From JAJCZZ01 sp964569085 (GTDB taxonomy: Bacteria > Gemmatimonadota > Gemmatimonadetes > Longimicrobiales > Gaopeijiaceae): DNA of 64,000 nucleotides. Where the stretch lies: assembly GCA_964569085.1 (NCBI GenBank), contig CAZMTA010000007.1, positions 75,390 through 139,389 on the forward strand, given 5' to 3'. Positions within the stretch are counted from its first letter, which is position 1. Every line of letters begins with the position of its first letter. This document shows positions 25,167 through 31,884 of the stretch, in pieces. A program made the position numbers and the translations under genes. Under the pieces are notes generated by a model. The model saw only the letters and a program-made list of their open reading frames with translations, did no database searches and was not told where the DNA came from.

Positions 25167-26285
25167 TCAGACCGGGCGGTTCTCCAGCCCCACCAGGACG
25201 CCCCCCTCCGACACGCCGTCGAAGAGCGCCGCCTCGGGCGGGGGAACGCGATCGCGGGAGGCCAGGGCCTCGTCGGCGGCGGCGTCCATCTCCGCCGTCA
25301 CCTCGGCCTCGACCTCCTCGAGCCGCGCCTCCGGGACGCCCTCCTGCAATAACCAGGCCTCGAACAGCCCGACCGGGTCCCTCCGGCCCCAGCTCTCGAA
25401 GAGCTCCGAGGGGAAGGTCTCCCTCGCTTCGCGCTCGTCGTGGGTGGCGTGGCCGCCCATGCGGAACGTCTCGGCCACCAGCATCGCCGGCCCTTCCCCC
25501 CGGCGGCAGCGGTCCACCGCCAGCTTCGTGGCGGCGTACACGTCCAGGATGTTGTTGCCGTCGCACACCTCGGTGGGGATCCCGTACATGTCCCCCCAGC
25601 GACGCAGGTCGCCGGCGGAGTGCTGGGTGACCGTGGTCCCCAGCGCCACCTGGTTGTTCTGGAGGATGAAGACCGCCGGGACGTTCTCGGACGCGGCGAG
25701 GGTGAGGCCCTCGTGGGCGGCGGCGGTCTTGGCGGCGCCGTCGCCGATCCAGGTCAGCGCCACCCGGTCCTGCTTGAGGTTCCGGAAAGCGAGCGCCGCG
25801 CCGGTGGCGATGGTGACGCTCGTGCCCATGTGGCTGATGGGCTGGATGATCCCGGCCTCCAGGTCCCCGATGTGGAGGTCGCGACCCTTGCTGGGCGAAT
25901 CCGAGGTGGCGAGGTAGCCCCGGAACATGTCCGAGAGGGGCATCCCCATCATGTGGAGCGCGCCGGCGTTGCGGATCATGGGGACCACCACGTCCCGGTC
26001 CCGGTCCAGGGCGGACACGGAGCCCACGGTGACCGCCTCCTCGCCGGTGCCGAGCCAGGCCTTGGAGATGACGCCGGTGCGGACCCAGCGCTTGAGGCCG
26101 ATGTCGTGGAGGCGCGTGCGGAGGAGGTCGCGGTAGAGGGCGACCAGGCCGTCGGGGCCGAGGTCGGAGACCGCCTCGGCGCGGGCCGGAGCGTCGTCGA
26201 GGCTGGCGCGGAATCCGGCCACGAGCTCCGGGTCGGCGGTCCAGTCGAGGTACTCGGGCGGATCGTATGCGGGGTAGCGCTTCAT
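25167..26285 (-). CDS. Thiamine-diphosphate dehydrogenase E1 component, alpha subunit
   Basis: A 372-residue alpha subunit of a pyruvate or branched-chain 2-oxo-acid dehydrogenase E1. It decarboxylates the 2-oxo acid and acylates the E2 lipoyl group together with a beta subunit. The ThDP motif is clear: 'ALTWIGDGAAKTAAAHEGL' followed by 'PAVFILQNNQ'. 'PISHMGTSVTIATGAALAF' and the phosphorylation-loop-like 'FRMGGHATHDE' are also typical. No E1 beta, E2 or E3 gene is adjacent, which is unusual. The ATG at 26285 begins the conserved region and is preceded by a leader of about 225 bases with its own promoter. Confidence 0.9.
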   Translation of the reverse strand: MKRYPAYDPPEYLDWTADPELVAGFRASLDDAPARAEAVSDLGPDGLVALYRDLLRTRLHDIGLKRWVRTGVISKAWLGTGEEAVTVGSVSALDRDRDVVVPMIRNAGALHMMGMPLSDMFRGYLATSDSPSKGRDLHIGDLEAGIIQPISHMGTSVTIATGAALAFRNLKQDRVALTWIGDGAAKTAAAHEGLTLAASENVPAVFILQNNQVALGTTVTQHSAGDLRRWGDMYGIPTEVCDGNNILDVYAATKLAVDRCRRGEGPAMLVAETFRMGGHATHDEREARETFPSELFESWGRRDPVGLFEAWLLQEGVPEARLEEVEAEVTAEMDAAADEALASRDRVPPPEAALFDGVSEGGVLVGLENRPV

Positions 26286-26382
26286 GCCGCTGAAGGTAGG
26301 GACGGCGGGCGGCCGGCGGAACCGGAGGCCCGTCCGTGGCGGGGGAAGCGCTCACCGGGGGGGAAAGAGAAAGCGGGGGAGC

Positions 26383-26448
26383 CAAAGGATCTCGGTGGCA
26401 CGAAGAACCAGCCCCCCCAGGGTGGGCCACGAGAACTGCATCCCTTTG
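26383..26448 (-). other. Imperfect long hairpin in the E1 alpha leader
   Basis: On the minus strand CAAAGG...TCTCG..TGGC pairs with GCCA.CGAGA.TCCTTTG, with an eight-base bulge on one side and a C/G-rich loop. It lies within the 5' leader between the putative promoter and the E1 alpha start, so it may act as an RNA regulatory structure. Confidence 0.4.
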
Positions 26449-26520
26449 AACTCGCCCCGCTCGGCCCACGCCGCGAGGCGCAGACCCGATGGACTCCGAA
26501 GAGCCCGATCGTCTGCACTC

Positions 26521-26549
26521 TATATACGAGTCCACCTCTCCCGTGTCAC
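26521..26549 (-). promoter_or_regulatory. Sigma-70-type promoter for the E1 alpha gene
   Basis: GTGACA (26544-26549) and TATATA (26521-26526) on the minus strand, with a 17-base spacer, in the most AT-rich patch of this region. Transcription would begin near 26514, giving a leader of about 225 bases. Confidence 0.6.
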
Positions 26550-26710
26550 TCTCAATTTGCTACGATTCCGAAATTTCTTTTTCCGGGAGGCCCCTTCCCG
26601 CGGCGTCTTCCGGGGTCCGCTCGGCCTCCCGGCCGGGGCCCGGACGCGTTGCTCCCGGTGGGCAGTCCGGCGAGATTGAGCCCGCCACCCCCCGGAACCC
26701 CAGGAGCACC

Positions 26711-27412
26711 GTGTCCTCACCCTCTTCCACCGTCTCCGACGGCTCCGAGCCCCGCCGGGTCCTCCCCGTGGTGGCCCTCCGCCTCCTGGAGGTCATCCGG
26801 GAGCTGGATCATCCCGGCGAGGTCATGGAGGAGGAGGACCCCACGGTGACCATGCCCCGGCGCCTGGGGCTCAGCGGCGTGGTGGAGCGGCAGATCTCGA
26901 ACTACCAGGAGGACGTGAAGAAGGGGGTCCGCCTCACCGACGCGGAGGTGCGGGATCTCTTCCGCCTGGTCATTCGGCGCCCCGACGGCGAGGAGATCTT
27001 CGACCGCACCGGCGAGACCCTGGCGTGGCGGGACGGACTGGGCCGGTGGCGCCGGCGGGCGCCCAAGCGCCTCGTCCTCGCCCTGGCGCGCCGGCGGGTG
27101 AAGAAGGAGCTCAAGCGGCTCTTCGGCCGGCGCATCGGCGGCTTCGGGCGCGGACCCTTCGTCATCGAGGGCCGGGCGCTGCCCTTCATCGAGGCGGATC
27201 CGGGCGGGGAGGCGTGCCACTTCCTCACGGGCTTCAGCCGCACCGTGCTGGCCCAGGCCGCGCAGCGGCCCGTCGAGGTCGAGCACACCCTCTGCCAGGG
27301 CCGGGGCGACGCCATGTGCCGCTGGGAAGGCGAGGTCGGCGAGGCCGGCGAGGGTGCGTGGGAGCTGGCCGCCCCCGACGCCCGGGCGACCGAGAGCGAC
27401 GGGCGGGAGTAG
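26711..27412 (+). CDS. Protein with V4R-like C-terminal domain
   Basis: A 233-residue protein of unknown function. The last 70 residues match the pattern of V4R/4-vinyl-reductase small-molecule-binding domains: 'GGEACHFLTGFSRTVLAQA', then 'PVEVEHTLCQGRGDAMCRWE' with the typical Cys-x-x-x-Gly-Asp-x-x-Cys. The N-terminal part is helical and basic in its middle (a KRLVLALARRRVKKELKRLF-type stretch). V4R domains bind hydrophobic or metal ligands in transcription regulators and BchJ-like proteins. The GTG at 26711 was chosen because AGGAG lies four bases upstream; longer in-frame starts add a low-complexity Ser/Pro stretch. Confidence 0.65.
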   Translation: MSSPSSTVSDGSEPRRVLPVVALRLLEVIRELDHPGEVMEEEDPTVTMPRRLGLSGVVERQISNYQEDVKKGVRLTDAEVRDLFRLVIRRPDGEEIFDRTGETLAWRDGLGRWRRRAPKRLVLALARRRVKKELKRLFGRRIGGFGRGPFVIEGRALPFIEADPGGEACHFLTGFSRTVLAQAAQRPVEVEHTLCQGRGDAMCRWEGEVGEAGEGAWELAAPDARATESDGRE

Positions 27413-27506
27413 GCACGCCCTGGCCGGCCGGCGGGAAACCCGGGCCGGAGGCGAGGGTAGCCGGGCGCCCGCCCCACCCCCGCCGAACCCACCACAGGAG
27501 CGCCCC

Positions 27507-27965
27507 ATGGTCGACGAAGGCTCGCCCGCGCCGGACTTCACCCTCCCCTCGGACACGGAGGGGGACGTCACCCTCTCCGAGCTCCGCGGCAGGAAGGTCG
27601 TCCTCTACTTCTATCCCAAGGACGACACCCCGGGCTGCACCACCCAGGCGTGCGACCTCCGGGACAACCTCGCCCGCGTCGAGGAGCTGGACGCCGTCGT
27701 CCTCGGCGTCTCCCCGGACCCGGTGGAGTCCCACGCCGAGTTCCGGGAGAAGCACGGCCTGAACTTCCCTCTCCTGGCCGACGTGGACCACGAGGTGGCG
27801 GAGGCCTACGGGGTGTGGAAGGAGAAGAAGATGTACGGCCGCACCTTCATGGGGATCGAGCGGAGCACCTTCGTCGTCGACGAGGAGGGCGTGGTGCGGG
27901 AGGCCTGGCGCCGGGTCCGCCCCGACGGGCACGCCGAGAAGGTGGTGGAGGCGCTCGAACGCTGA
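27507..27965 (+). CDS. bcp: Thioredoxin-dependent peroxiredoxin, Bcp/PrxQ type
   Basis: A 152-residue cytosolic peroxiredoxin that reduces hydrogen peroxide and organic hydroperoxides using thioredoxin. The peroxidatic Cys44 is in 'YPKDDTPGCTTQACDLRD', and the resolving Cys49 is five residues later, the PrxQ alpha-type arrangement. 'VVLGVSPDPVESHAEFREKH' and 'FPLLADVDHEVAEAYGVW' follow as in Bcp. The C-terminal 'ERSTFVVDEEGVV' completes the fold. CAGGAG lies seven bases before the ATG. It is a single gene, convergent with the CoA-binding protein gene. Confidence 0.95.
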   Translation: MVDEGSPAPDFTLPSDTEGDVTLSELRGRKVVLYFYPKDDTPGCTTQACDLRDNLARVEELDAVVLGVSPDPVESHAEFREKHGLNFPLLADVDHEVAEAYGVWKEKKMYGRTFMGIERSTFVVDEEGVVREAWRRVRPDGHAEKVVEALER

Positions 27966-27986
27966 GCCTCCGGAGGCCCGGGACCT

Positions 27987-28484
27987 TCAGGGCGGCGGGG
28001 GCTCGCTCCGGACGGCGCCGAGCCCCGCGCGCAGCGCGCGGTGGACCTTGTAGGTGCAGAGGTCCTGGACCACGAAGCGGCCGGCGGCGCGGGCCTCGGC
28101 GACCTCCTCGGGGGCCGTGATCCCCTCCTGGAGCCAGATGGCCGGCTCGTCCGGCCGGGCCATGGCCTCCCGGACGAAGGAGCCCGCCTGCGACGACGGC
28201 CGGAAGATCACCACGATGTCCACCGGTCCGGGGACGTCGGTGACGGTGGGCCACGCCTTCCGTCCGAGGATCCGCTCGGCGTAGGGATTCACCGGCACGA
28301 CCTCGAAGCCCTTGGTCGACAGGTACGCGGGCACCCGCCGGGCGGTCTTGGCCGGGTCCCGGGAAAGGCCGATGACGGCCATGTACCACGCCTTCTCGTA
28401 GAGAGACCGGATGGCCCGGGCGGACGGGTTGTCCGGGTCCGAGCTTTCCGCGAGCAGGCTCTCGAGCTCCTTGAGGGAATCCAT
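27987..28484 (-). CDS. CoA-binding domain protein (YccU-like)
   Basis: A 165-residue Rossmann protein of the CoA_binding_2 family. After a helical N-terminus it shows 'AVIGLSRDPAKTARRVPAYL', 'GFEVVPVNPYAERILGRKAW', 'DIVVIFRPSSQAGSFVREAM' and 'AIWLQEGITAPEEVAEARAA', followed by a single Cys in 'FVVQDLCTYKVHRAL'. These are the family landmarks, and members bind CoA or acyl-CoA. The cellular role is not established. Promoter elements lie so close to the ATG that the transcript is probably leaderless. Confidence 0.9.
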   Translation of the reverse strand: MDSLKELESLLAESSDPDNPSARAIRSLYEKAWYMAVIGLSRDPAKTARRVPAYLSTKGFEVVPVNPYAERILGRKAWPTVTDVPGPVDIVVIFRPSSQAGSFVREAMARPDEPAIWLQEGITAPEEVAEARAAGRFVVQDLCTYKVHRALRAGLGAVRSEPPPP

Positions 28485-28492
28485 GGGAGGCG

Positions 28493-28521
28493 AGGATAGA
28501 CAGGTCCCCGGAACGGTGCAA
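28493..28521 (-). promoter_or_regulatory. Promoter of the CoA-binding protein gene
   Basis: TTGCAC (28516-28521), 17-base spacer, TATCCT (28493-28498) on the minus strand. The -10 element ends eight bases before the ATG, so the start of transcription would be at or next to the first codon. Confidence 0.5.
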
Positions 28522-28527
28522 CGTCGG

Positions 28528-28556
28528 TTGCCCCCGGCCCCCGGGCGTGCCACAAT
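28528..28556 (+). promoter_or_regulatory. Promoter of the HATPase protein gene
   Basis: TTGCCC (28528-28533), 17-base spacer, CACAAT (28551-28556) on the plus strand, about 50 bases upstream of the start codon at 28608, which has GAGGAG as its ribosome-binding site. It is back-to-back with the promoter of the divergent gene. Confidence 0.45.
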
Positions 28557-28607
28557 CGCTCCACTCCGGGGCGAGCCTCGCCCCGGTGTCCGGAACCCGA
28601 GGAGCGC

Positions 28608-29468
28608 ATGGAGATCAGCATCGTCTTGGCCGTCATCGCCGCCCTGGTCGTGGGCCTGCTGGGCTTCCTGGCCGGTCGGGCCGGAGGGTCGGGGGCCACC
28701 GAGGAGGCGTCGCGCACCGCCGCGGCCCACAGCGAGGAGCGCCTCCGGGAGATGGTGGCGGCGCTTTCCCGGGGCCGTCTGCCCGAGGCTCCGGCGCCCG
28801 GGACGCCCGAGGCCGAGCTCCGCGCCGCCCTGGAGGACGGCTGGGCGCCCCGTGAGGCCGAGCGCCTCCGGGCGCTGGAGGAGGCCGTGGGCCGCGTGGG
28901 CGCCTTCCTCGACCGCCATGTGCGCGAGCCCCTGCGCGGCGCCGGTCCCGACGCCGACGTCGGCGAGCTGCGCGAGCGCATCGAGCGGGCGCTGGGGAGC
29001 CTCCAGGACCTGGAGTTCTACCTGGAGGAGGCCGGCGGAGAGGCCCAGGGTCAGAACGTGTCGTCCCTGGTCCAGCAGGTGACCCGCGAGTTCGCCCAGG
29101 ACCAGGAGGTGCTGGTCCGGCTCCGCATGTCCGGGCCCGTCCGCGCGCAGGTCTCCGGGCCGGCCTTCATGGACGCCCTCTACCTCCTGCTCCACAACGC
29201 GGCCCGGTTCGGCGACGGCACGCCGGTGGAGGTCACCGTGGAGGAGGTGGACCCCCACGCCCGCATCGTCGTGCGGGACCAGGGGCCGGGCTTCAGCGAG
29301 GAGGCCTTCAAGCGGGCCTTCGACCCGTTCTACTCCACCACGCCCGACGGCCTCGGGCTGGGGCTGCCCCACGCCCGGAGGACGCTGGAGGCCATGGGCG
29401 GCGAGGTCGAGCTGCGGAACGCCCCCGACGGCGGGGCGGAGGTCGAGATCCGGCTCCCCAGGAGCTGA
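28608..29468 (+). CDS. Membrane-anchored histidine-kinase-like ATPase without a DHp domain
   Basis: A 286-residue protein with one N-terminal membrane helix (EISIVLAVIAALVVGLLGFL), a helical linker, and a HATPase_c domain. The ATPase has an N-box Asn in 'ALYLLLHNAARFGDG', G1 in 'VVRDQGPGFSEEAF' and G2 in 'TPDGLGLGLPHARRTLE'. In a normal sensor kinase a phosphoacceptor His would precede the N-box; the corresponding helix 'LQDLEFYLEEAGGEAQG' has none. No response regulator is adjacent. It may be a kinase-like phosphatase, an anti-sigma-type kinase, or a partner for a separate DHp protein. Confidence 0.8.
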   Translation: MEISIVLAVIAALVVGLLGFLAGRAGGSGATEEASRTAAAHSEERLREMVAALSRGRLPEAPAPGTPEAELRAALEDGWAPREAERLRALEEAVGRVGAFLDRHVREPLRGAGPDADVGELRERIERALGSLQDLEFYLEEAGGEAQGQNVSSLVQQVTREFAQDQEVLVRLRMSGPVRAQVSGPAFMDALYLLLHNAARFGDGTPVEVTVEEVDPHARIVVRDQGPGFSEEAFKRAFDPFYSTTPDGLGLGLPHARRTLEAMGGEVELRNAPDGGAEVEIRLPRS

Positions 29469-29492
29469 GCCGGGCCGGGGCCCTCAGCTTCC
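29461..29492. terminator. Stem-loop across the stops of two convergent genes
   Basis: GGAGCTGAG (29461-29469) and CTCAGCTTCC (29483-29492) pair with one bulge and enclose both stop codons. No T-run follows. It may work as a weak bidirectional terminator. Confidence 0.3.
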
Positions 29493-30410
29493 GTCGGCTC
29501 CGGCCTCCCGGGCGCGGCTCCGGGCCACCGCCACCACGCCGCCCACGACCACCGCCAGGCCGAGCCAGCCCGCAGGCTCGAGGCCCTGGCCCAGGAGGAG
29601 CGTGGCCAGGAGGGCGGCCACCACGGGCTCGACGGTGCTGGCGATGCTGACCCGGCTCGCCTCCAGCCGGCGGAGGGCGTCGAAGAAGAGGAGCTGGGCC
29701 GCGGTGATGGTGAGGAGCCCGTAGACGGCCACCAGCGCCCACGCGCCCCCGGTGCCGGGGAGCGTCAGGGGTCCGGTGGCGACCGGGACCGCCACGGCCA
29801 GGACGACGCACGACCCCACCGTGCTCCACGTGACCGTGGCGAGGCTCCCCCAGCGGGGCGCGGCGAAGCGCCCGAAGAGGGTGTAGCCGGCGTAGCCCGC
29901 GGCGGCCAGGACGCCCCACCCCACGCCCGCGGACCCGAAGGCCGGCGTGACGGTCTCGGCCCCCCAGACGGAAAGCCACACGCCGGCCACCACCAGGGCG
30001 GCCAGCGCCACCCGCCCGCGGGTCGGCCACTCGCCGAGGAGGGGCCCCGCCGTGGCCACCACCAGGGCCGGGGCCAGGTAGAGGAGGGCCACGGTGGAGG
30101 GCACGCCCACGGCGTCGGTGGAGAGCTGGTAGGCGAGCTGGAAGACGGCCATGATCGCCCCGCCGCCCACCGCCAGGACCAGGAGGCCCCGGGCGTCGGT
30201 CCGCCCTCGCCCGCGGCTCAGGAGGAGCCAGGCCAGGAGCGCGATGCCTCCGGCCAGGGGCCGGAGGAGGGCCAGCGACTCGGGCGGCACGCCCCGCCGG
30301 AAGAGGTGGACGCTGAAGATGCCCGACGAGCCCCACAGGGTCGCGGCGCCGAGCGCCTCCACCAGGCCCAGGAGCTCGTCGCGACGACCCTCCCGGGATG
30401 CAGCGCTCAC
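29484..30410 (-). CDS. EamA/DMT-family transporter
   Basis: A 308-residue drug/metabolite transporter with ten membrane helices in two EamA repeats (about residues 15-150 and 160-295). The repeat signatures 'ATLWGSSGIFSVHLFRRG' and, in the second half, 'ASRVSIASTVEPVVAALLA' followed by 'LLLGQGLEPAGWLGLAVV' are clear. Members export amino acids, purines or drugs; the substrate cannot be predicted. The GTG start overlaps the stop of the DUF420 gene (GTGA), linking it to the heme A/oxidase assembly genes, perhaps only by operon economy. Confidence 0.9.
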   Translation of the reverse strand: MSAASREGRRDELLGLVEALGAATLWGSSGIFSVHLFRRGVPPESLALLRPLAGGIALLAWLLLSRGRGRTDARGLLVLAVGGGAIMAVFQLAYQLSTDAVGVPSTVALLYLAPALVVATAGPLLGEWPTRGRVALAALVVAGVWLSVWGAETVTPAFGSAGVGWGVLAAAGYAGYTLFGRFAAPRWGSLATVTWSTVGSCVVLAVAVPVATGPLTLPGTGGAWALVAVYGLLTITAAQLLFFDALRRLEASRVSIASTVEPVVAALLATLLLGQGLEPAGWLGLAVVVGGVVAVARSRAREAGADGS

Positions 30411-30844
30411 CGGTAGCCGTACACCTGGTAGAGGAGGAGGTAGACCACCAGCCCGGTCACCGAGACGTACGCCCAGATGGGGAAGGTCCAGCGGGCCAGG
30501 CGGGCGTGGGCCCGGAAGCGTCGCTTCCAGGCGAGCCAGAGGAGGCGGAGGACCAGGGGCACCACCGCCACCGCCAGCACCATGTGGGAGAAGAGGATCC
30601 CGAGGTACAGCGTGCGGGCTCCGCCCTCGCCGGCGAACTCGTGTGTGCCGGTGAGGGCCACCCGGGTGAGGTAGAACGCCAGGAAGAGCGCCGAGGCGGC
30701 CAGCGCCGTGAGCATGGCGTTGCGGTGGGCCTTCACCTTCCGGGCGCGGATCATGAGCCAGCCCACCCCCAGCGCCACCGCGCTGGTGGCGTTGAGGCAG
30801 GCGTTGACGAGCGCCAGGAGGTCCCCGAGCTGGGTCCGGTCCAT
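30407..30844 (-). CDS. DUF420 membrane protein
   Basis: A 145-residue membrane protein with four helices. It carries conserved His-bearing segments: 'KVKAHRNAML' after helix 1, 'LTGTHEFAG', 'LYLGILFSHMVLAVAVVPLV' and 'AHARLARWTFPIWAYVSVTG'. This matches DUF420, related to CtaM and often found beside heme-copper oxidase assembly genes. The gene lies five bases after the heme A synthase stop on the same strand, so a role in cytochrome oxidase biogenesis is likely. A precise function is not established. Confidence 0.88.
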   Translation of the reverse strand: MDRTQLGDLLALVNACLNATSAVALGVGWLMIRARKVKAHRNAMLTALAASALFLAFYLTRVALTGTHEFAGEGGARTLYLGILFSHMVLAVAVVPLVLRLLWLAWKRRFRAHARLARWTFPIWAYVSVTGLVVYLLLYQVYGYR

Positions 30845-30848
30845 GCGC

Positions 30849-31772
30849 TCAGGGCGTCCGGGCGGGGGCGGCCCGGGGCGGCGCCGCGGCTTCCTCGCCC
30901 ACCGCTCCGCGCCGGGCCATGGCCGCGACGTGGACGAGGACCACGAGGAGGCCCGCGGCCACCAGGGTGTGGAGGGAGACCGGCACCACGGCCAGCCCCT
31001 CCAGCACCGAGAGGAAGCCCAGCCCGACCTGGATCAGCACCAGCACGGCGGCCCACGACGCCCAGCTCCGCACCGCCCCGGGGAGCCGCCGACGCCCGGA
31101 CTGGAGCGCGAAGGCCAGCACGACCAGCGCCACGGTGATCCCCAGCACCCGGTGGCCGAAGTGGAGGGCCACCATGCCGTTCCCCAGCGGGGGCACGACC
31201 CGGCCCAGGCAGAGGGGGGCGTCGGGGCAGGCCATGCCCGAGTCGGTGTGGCGCACCAGCGCCCCCACCAGCGACTGGAGGTACACCAGGCCCGCGGCGG
31301 CCCAGGCCCACCGACGGGTGGTGGCCGCCGCGGCGGGGTCCATGCGGTGGTCCTTCGACCACGTCGTGACGGACGCCAGCCAGGCCGCCAGCGCCAGGAA
31401 GGCGAAGGCCAGCCCGAAGTGGGTCGTGGAGACCAGGTCGGGGAGCCGGAAGATGACCGTGAGGCCTCCGAAGACCGACTGGACCAGGAGGAGAGCCATG
31501 CCGGCGAGGCTCGCCCGGAACACCGCGGGGCTCGCGCCCTCCTTCCGGGCCATCCACGTGCCGACGCCCCAGATCAGGAGGAGGCCGCCGGCCCAGAGGC
31601 GGTGGAGGTGCTCCCAGAAGATCCCCCCGGACATCTCGGGGACCATGGTGCCGTAGCAGGTGGGCCAGTCGGGGCAGGCCAGGGAGGACTCGGTGGCGTG
31701 GACGACGCTGCCCAGCCAGAGGAGGGCGAGGGTCCAGAAGACCGAGACGGTGAAGGCACGTCGGTGGAGCAC
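30849..31772 (-). CDS. ctaA: Heme A synthase, COX15/CtaA family
   Basis: A 307-residue membrane enzyme that oxidises the C8 methyl of heme O to a formyl group, giving heme A for cytochrome oxidase. Eight helices fall in two halves. Heme ligand His residues are visible in 'WEHLHRLWAGG', 'VSTTHFGLAF', 'VALHFGHRVLG' and 'VSLHTLVAAG'. The Cys pair 'LACPDWPTC' and its second-half counterpart 'ACPDAPLC' are present. The GTG at 31772 starts just before the first helix. No oxidase structural genes are in the window. Confidence 0.92.
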   Translation of the reverse strand: MLHRRAFTVSVFWTLALLWLGSVVHATESSLACPDWPTCYGTMVPEMSGGIFWEHLHRLWAGGLLLIWGVGTWMARKEGASPAVFRASLAGMALLLVQSVFGGLTVIFRLPDLVSTTHFGLAFAFLALAAWLASVTTWSKDHRMDPAAAATTRRWAWAAAGLVYLQSLVGALVRHTDSGMACPDAPLCLGRVVPPLGNGMVALHFGHRVLGITVALVVLAFALQSGRRRLPGAVRSWASWAAVLVLIQVGLGFLSVLEGLAVVPVSLHTLVAAGLLVVLVHVAAMARRGAVGEEAAAPPRAAPARTP

Positions 31773-31884
31773 GGCGGACTCCGGGTGGGACGGTGGATCG
31801 ACGGGTCGGGCGGTACCCCCCACCCCTCCCTGGGTTCGGGCCGCTGGACGGCCCTCGCCCGGGGGGTGGGTTATCTTCCCGACC

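Larger units (their letters stand above)
26286..26710. other. 425-bp gene-free region: E1 alpha leader and divergent promoters
   Basis: No convincing coding frame. The half next to E1 alpha is a GC-rich leader with a long imperfect hairpin. The middle is distinctly AT-rich and holds a minus-strand promoter. The rest would be the upstream region of the V4R-like gene. I looked for a thiamine-diphosphate riboswitch and did not find its conserved core. Confidence 0.7.

Noticed and set aside
26286..26512. Thiamine-diphosphate riboswitch in the E1 alpha leader
   Set aside because: The conserved CUGAGA and related core segments are not present in the 225-base leader.
26282..26518. 78-codon minus-strand frame in the E1 alpha leader
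   Set aside because: Composition is Pro/Ser/Gly/Arg-rich without domain pattern or ribosome-binding site, and it overlaps the hairpin; more likely untranslated leader.
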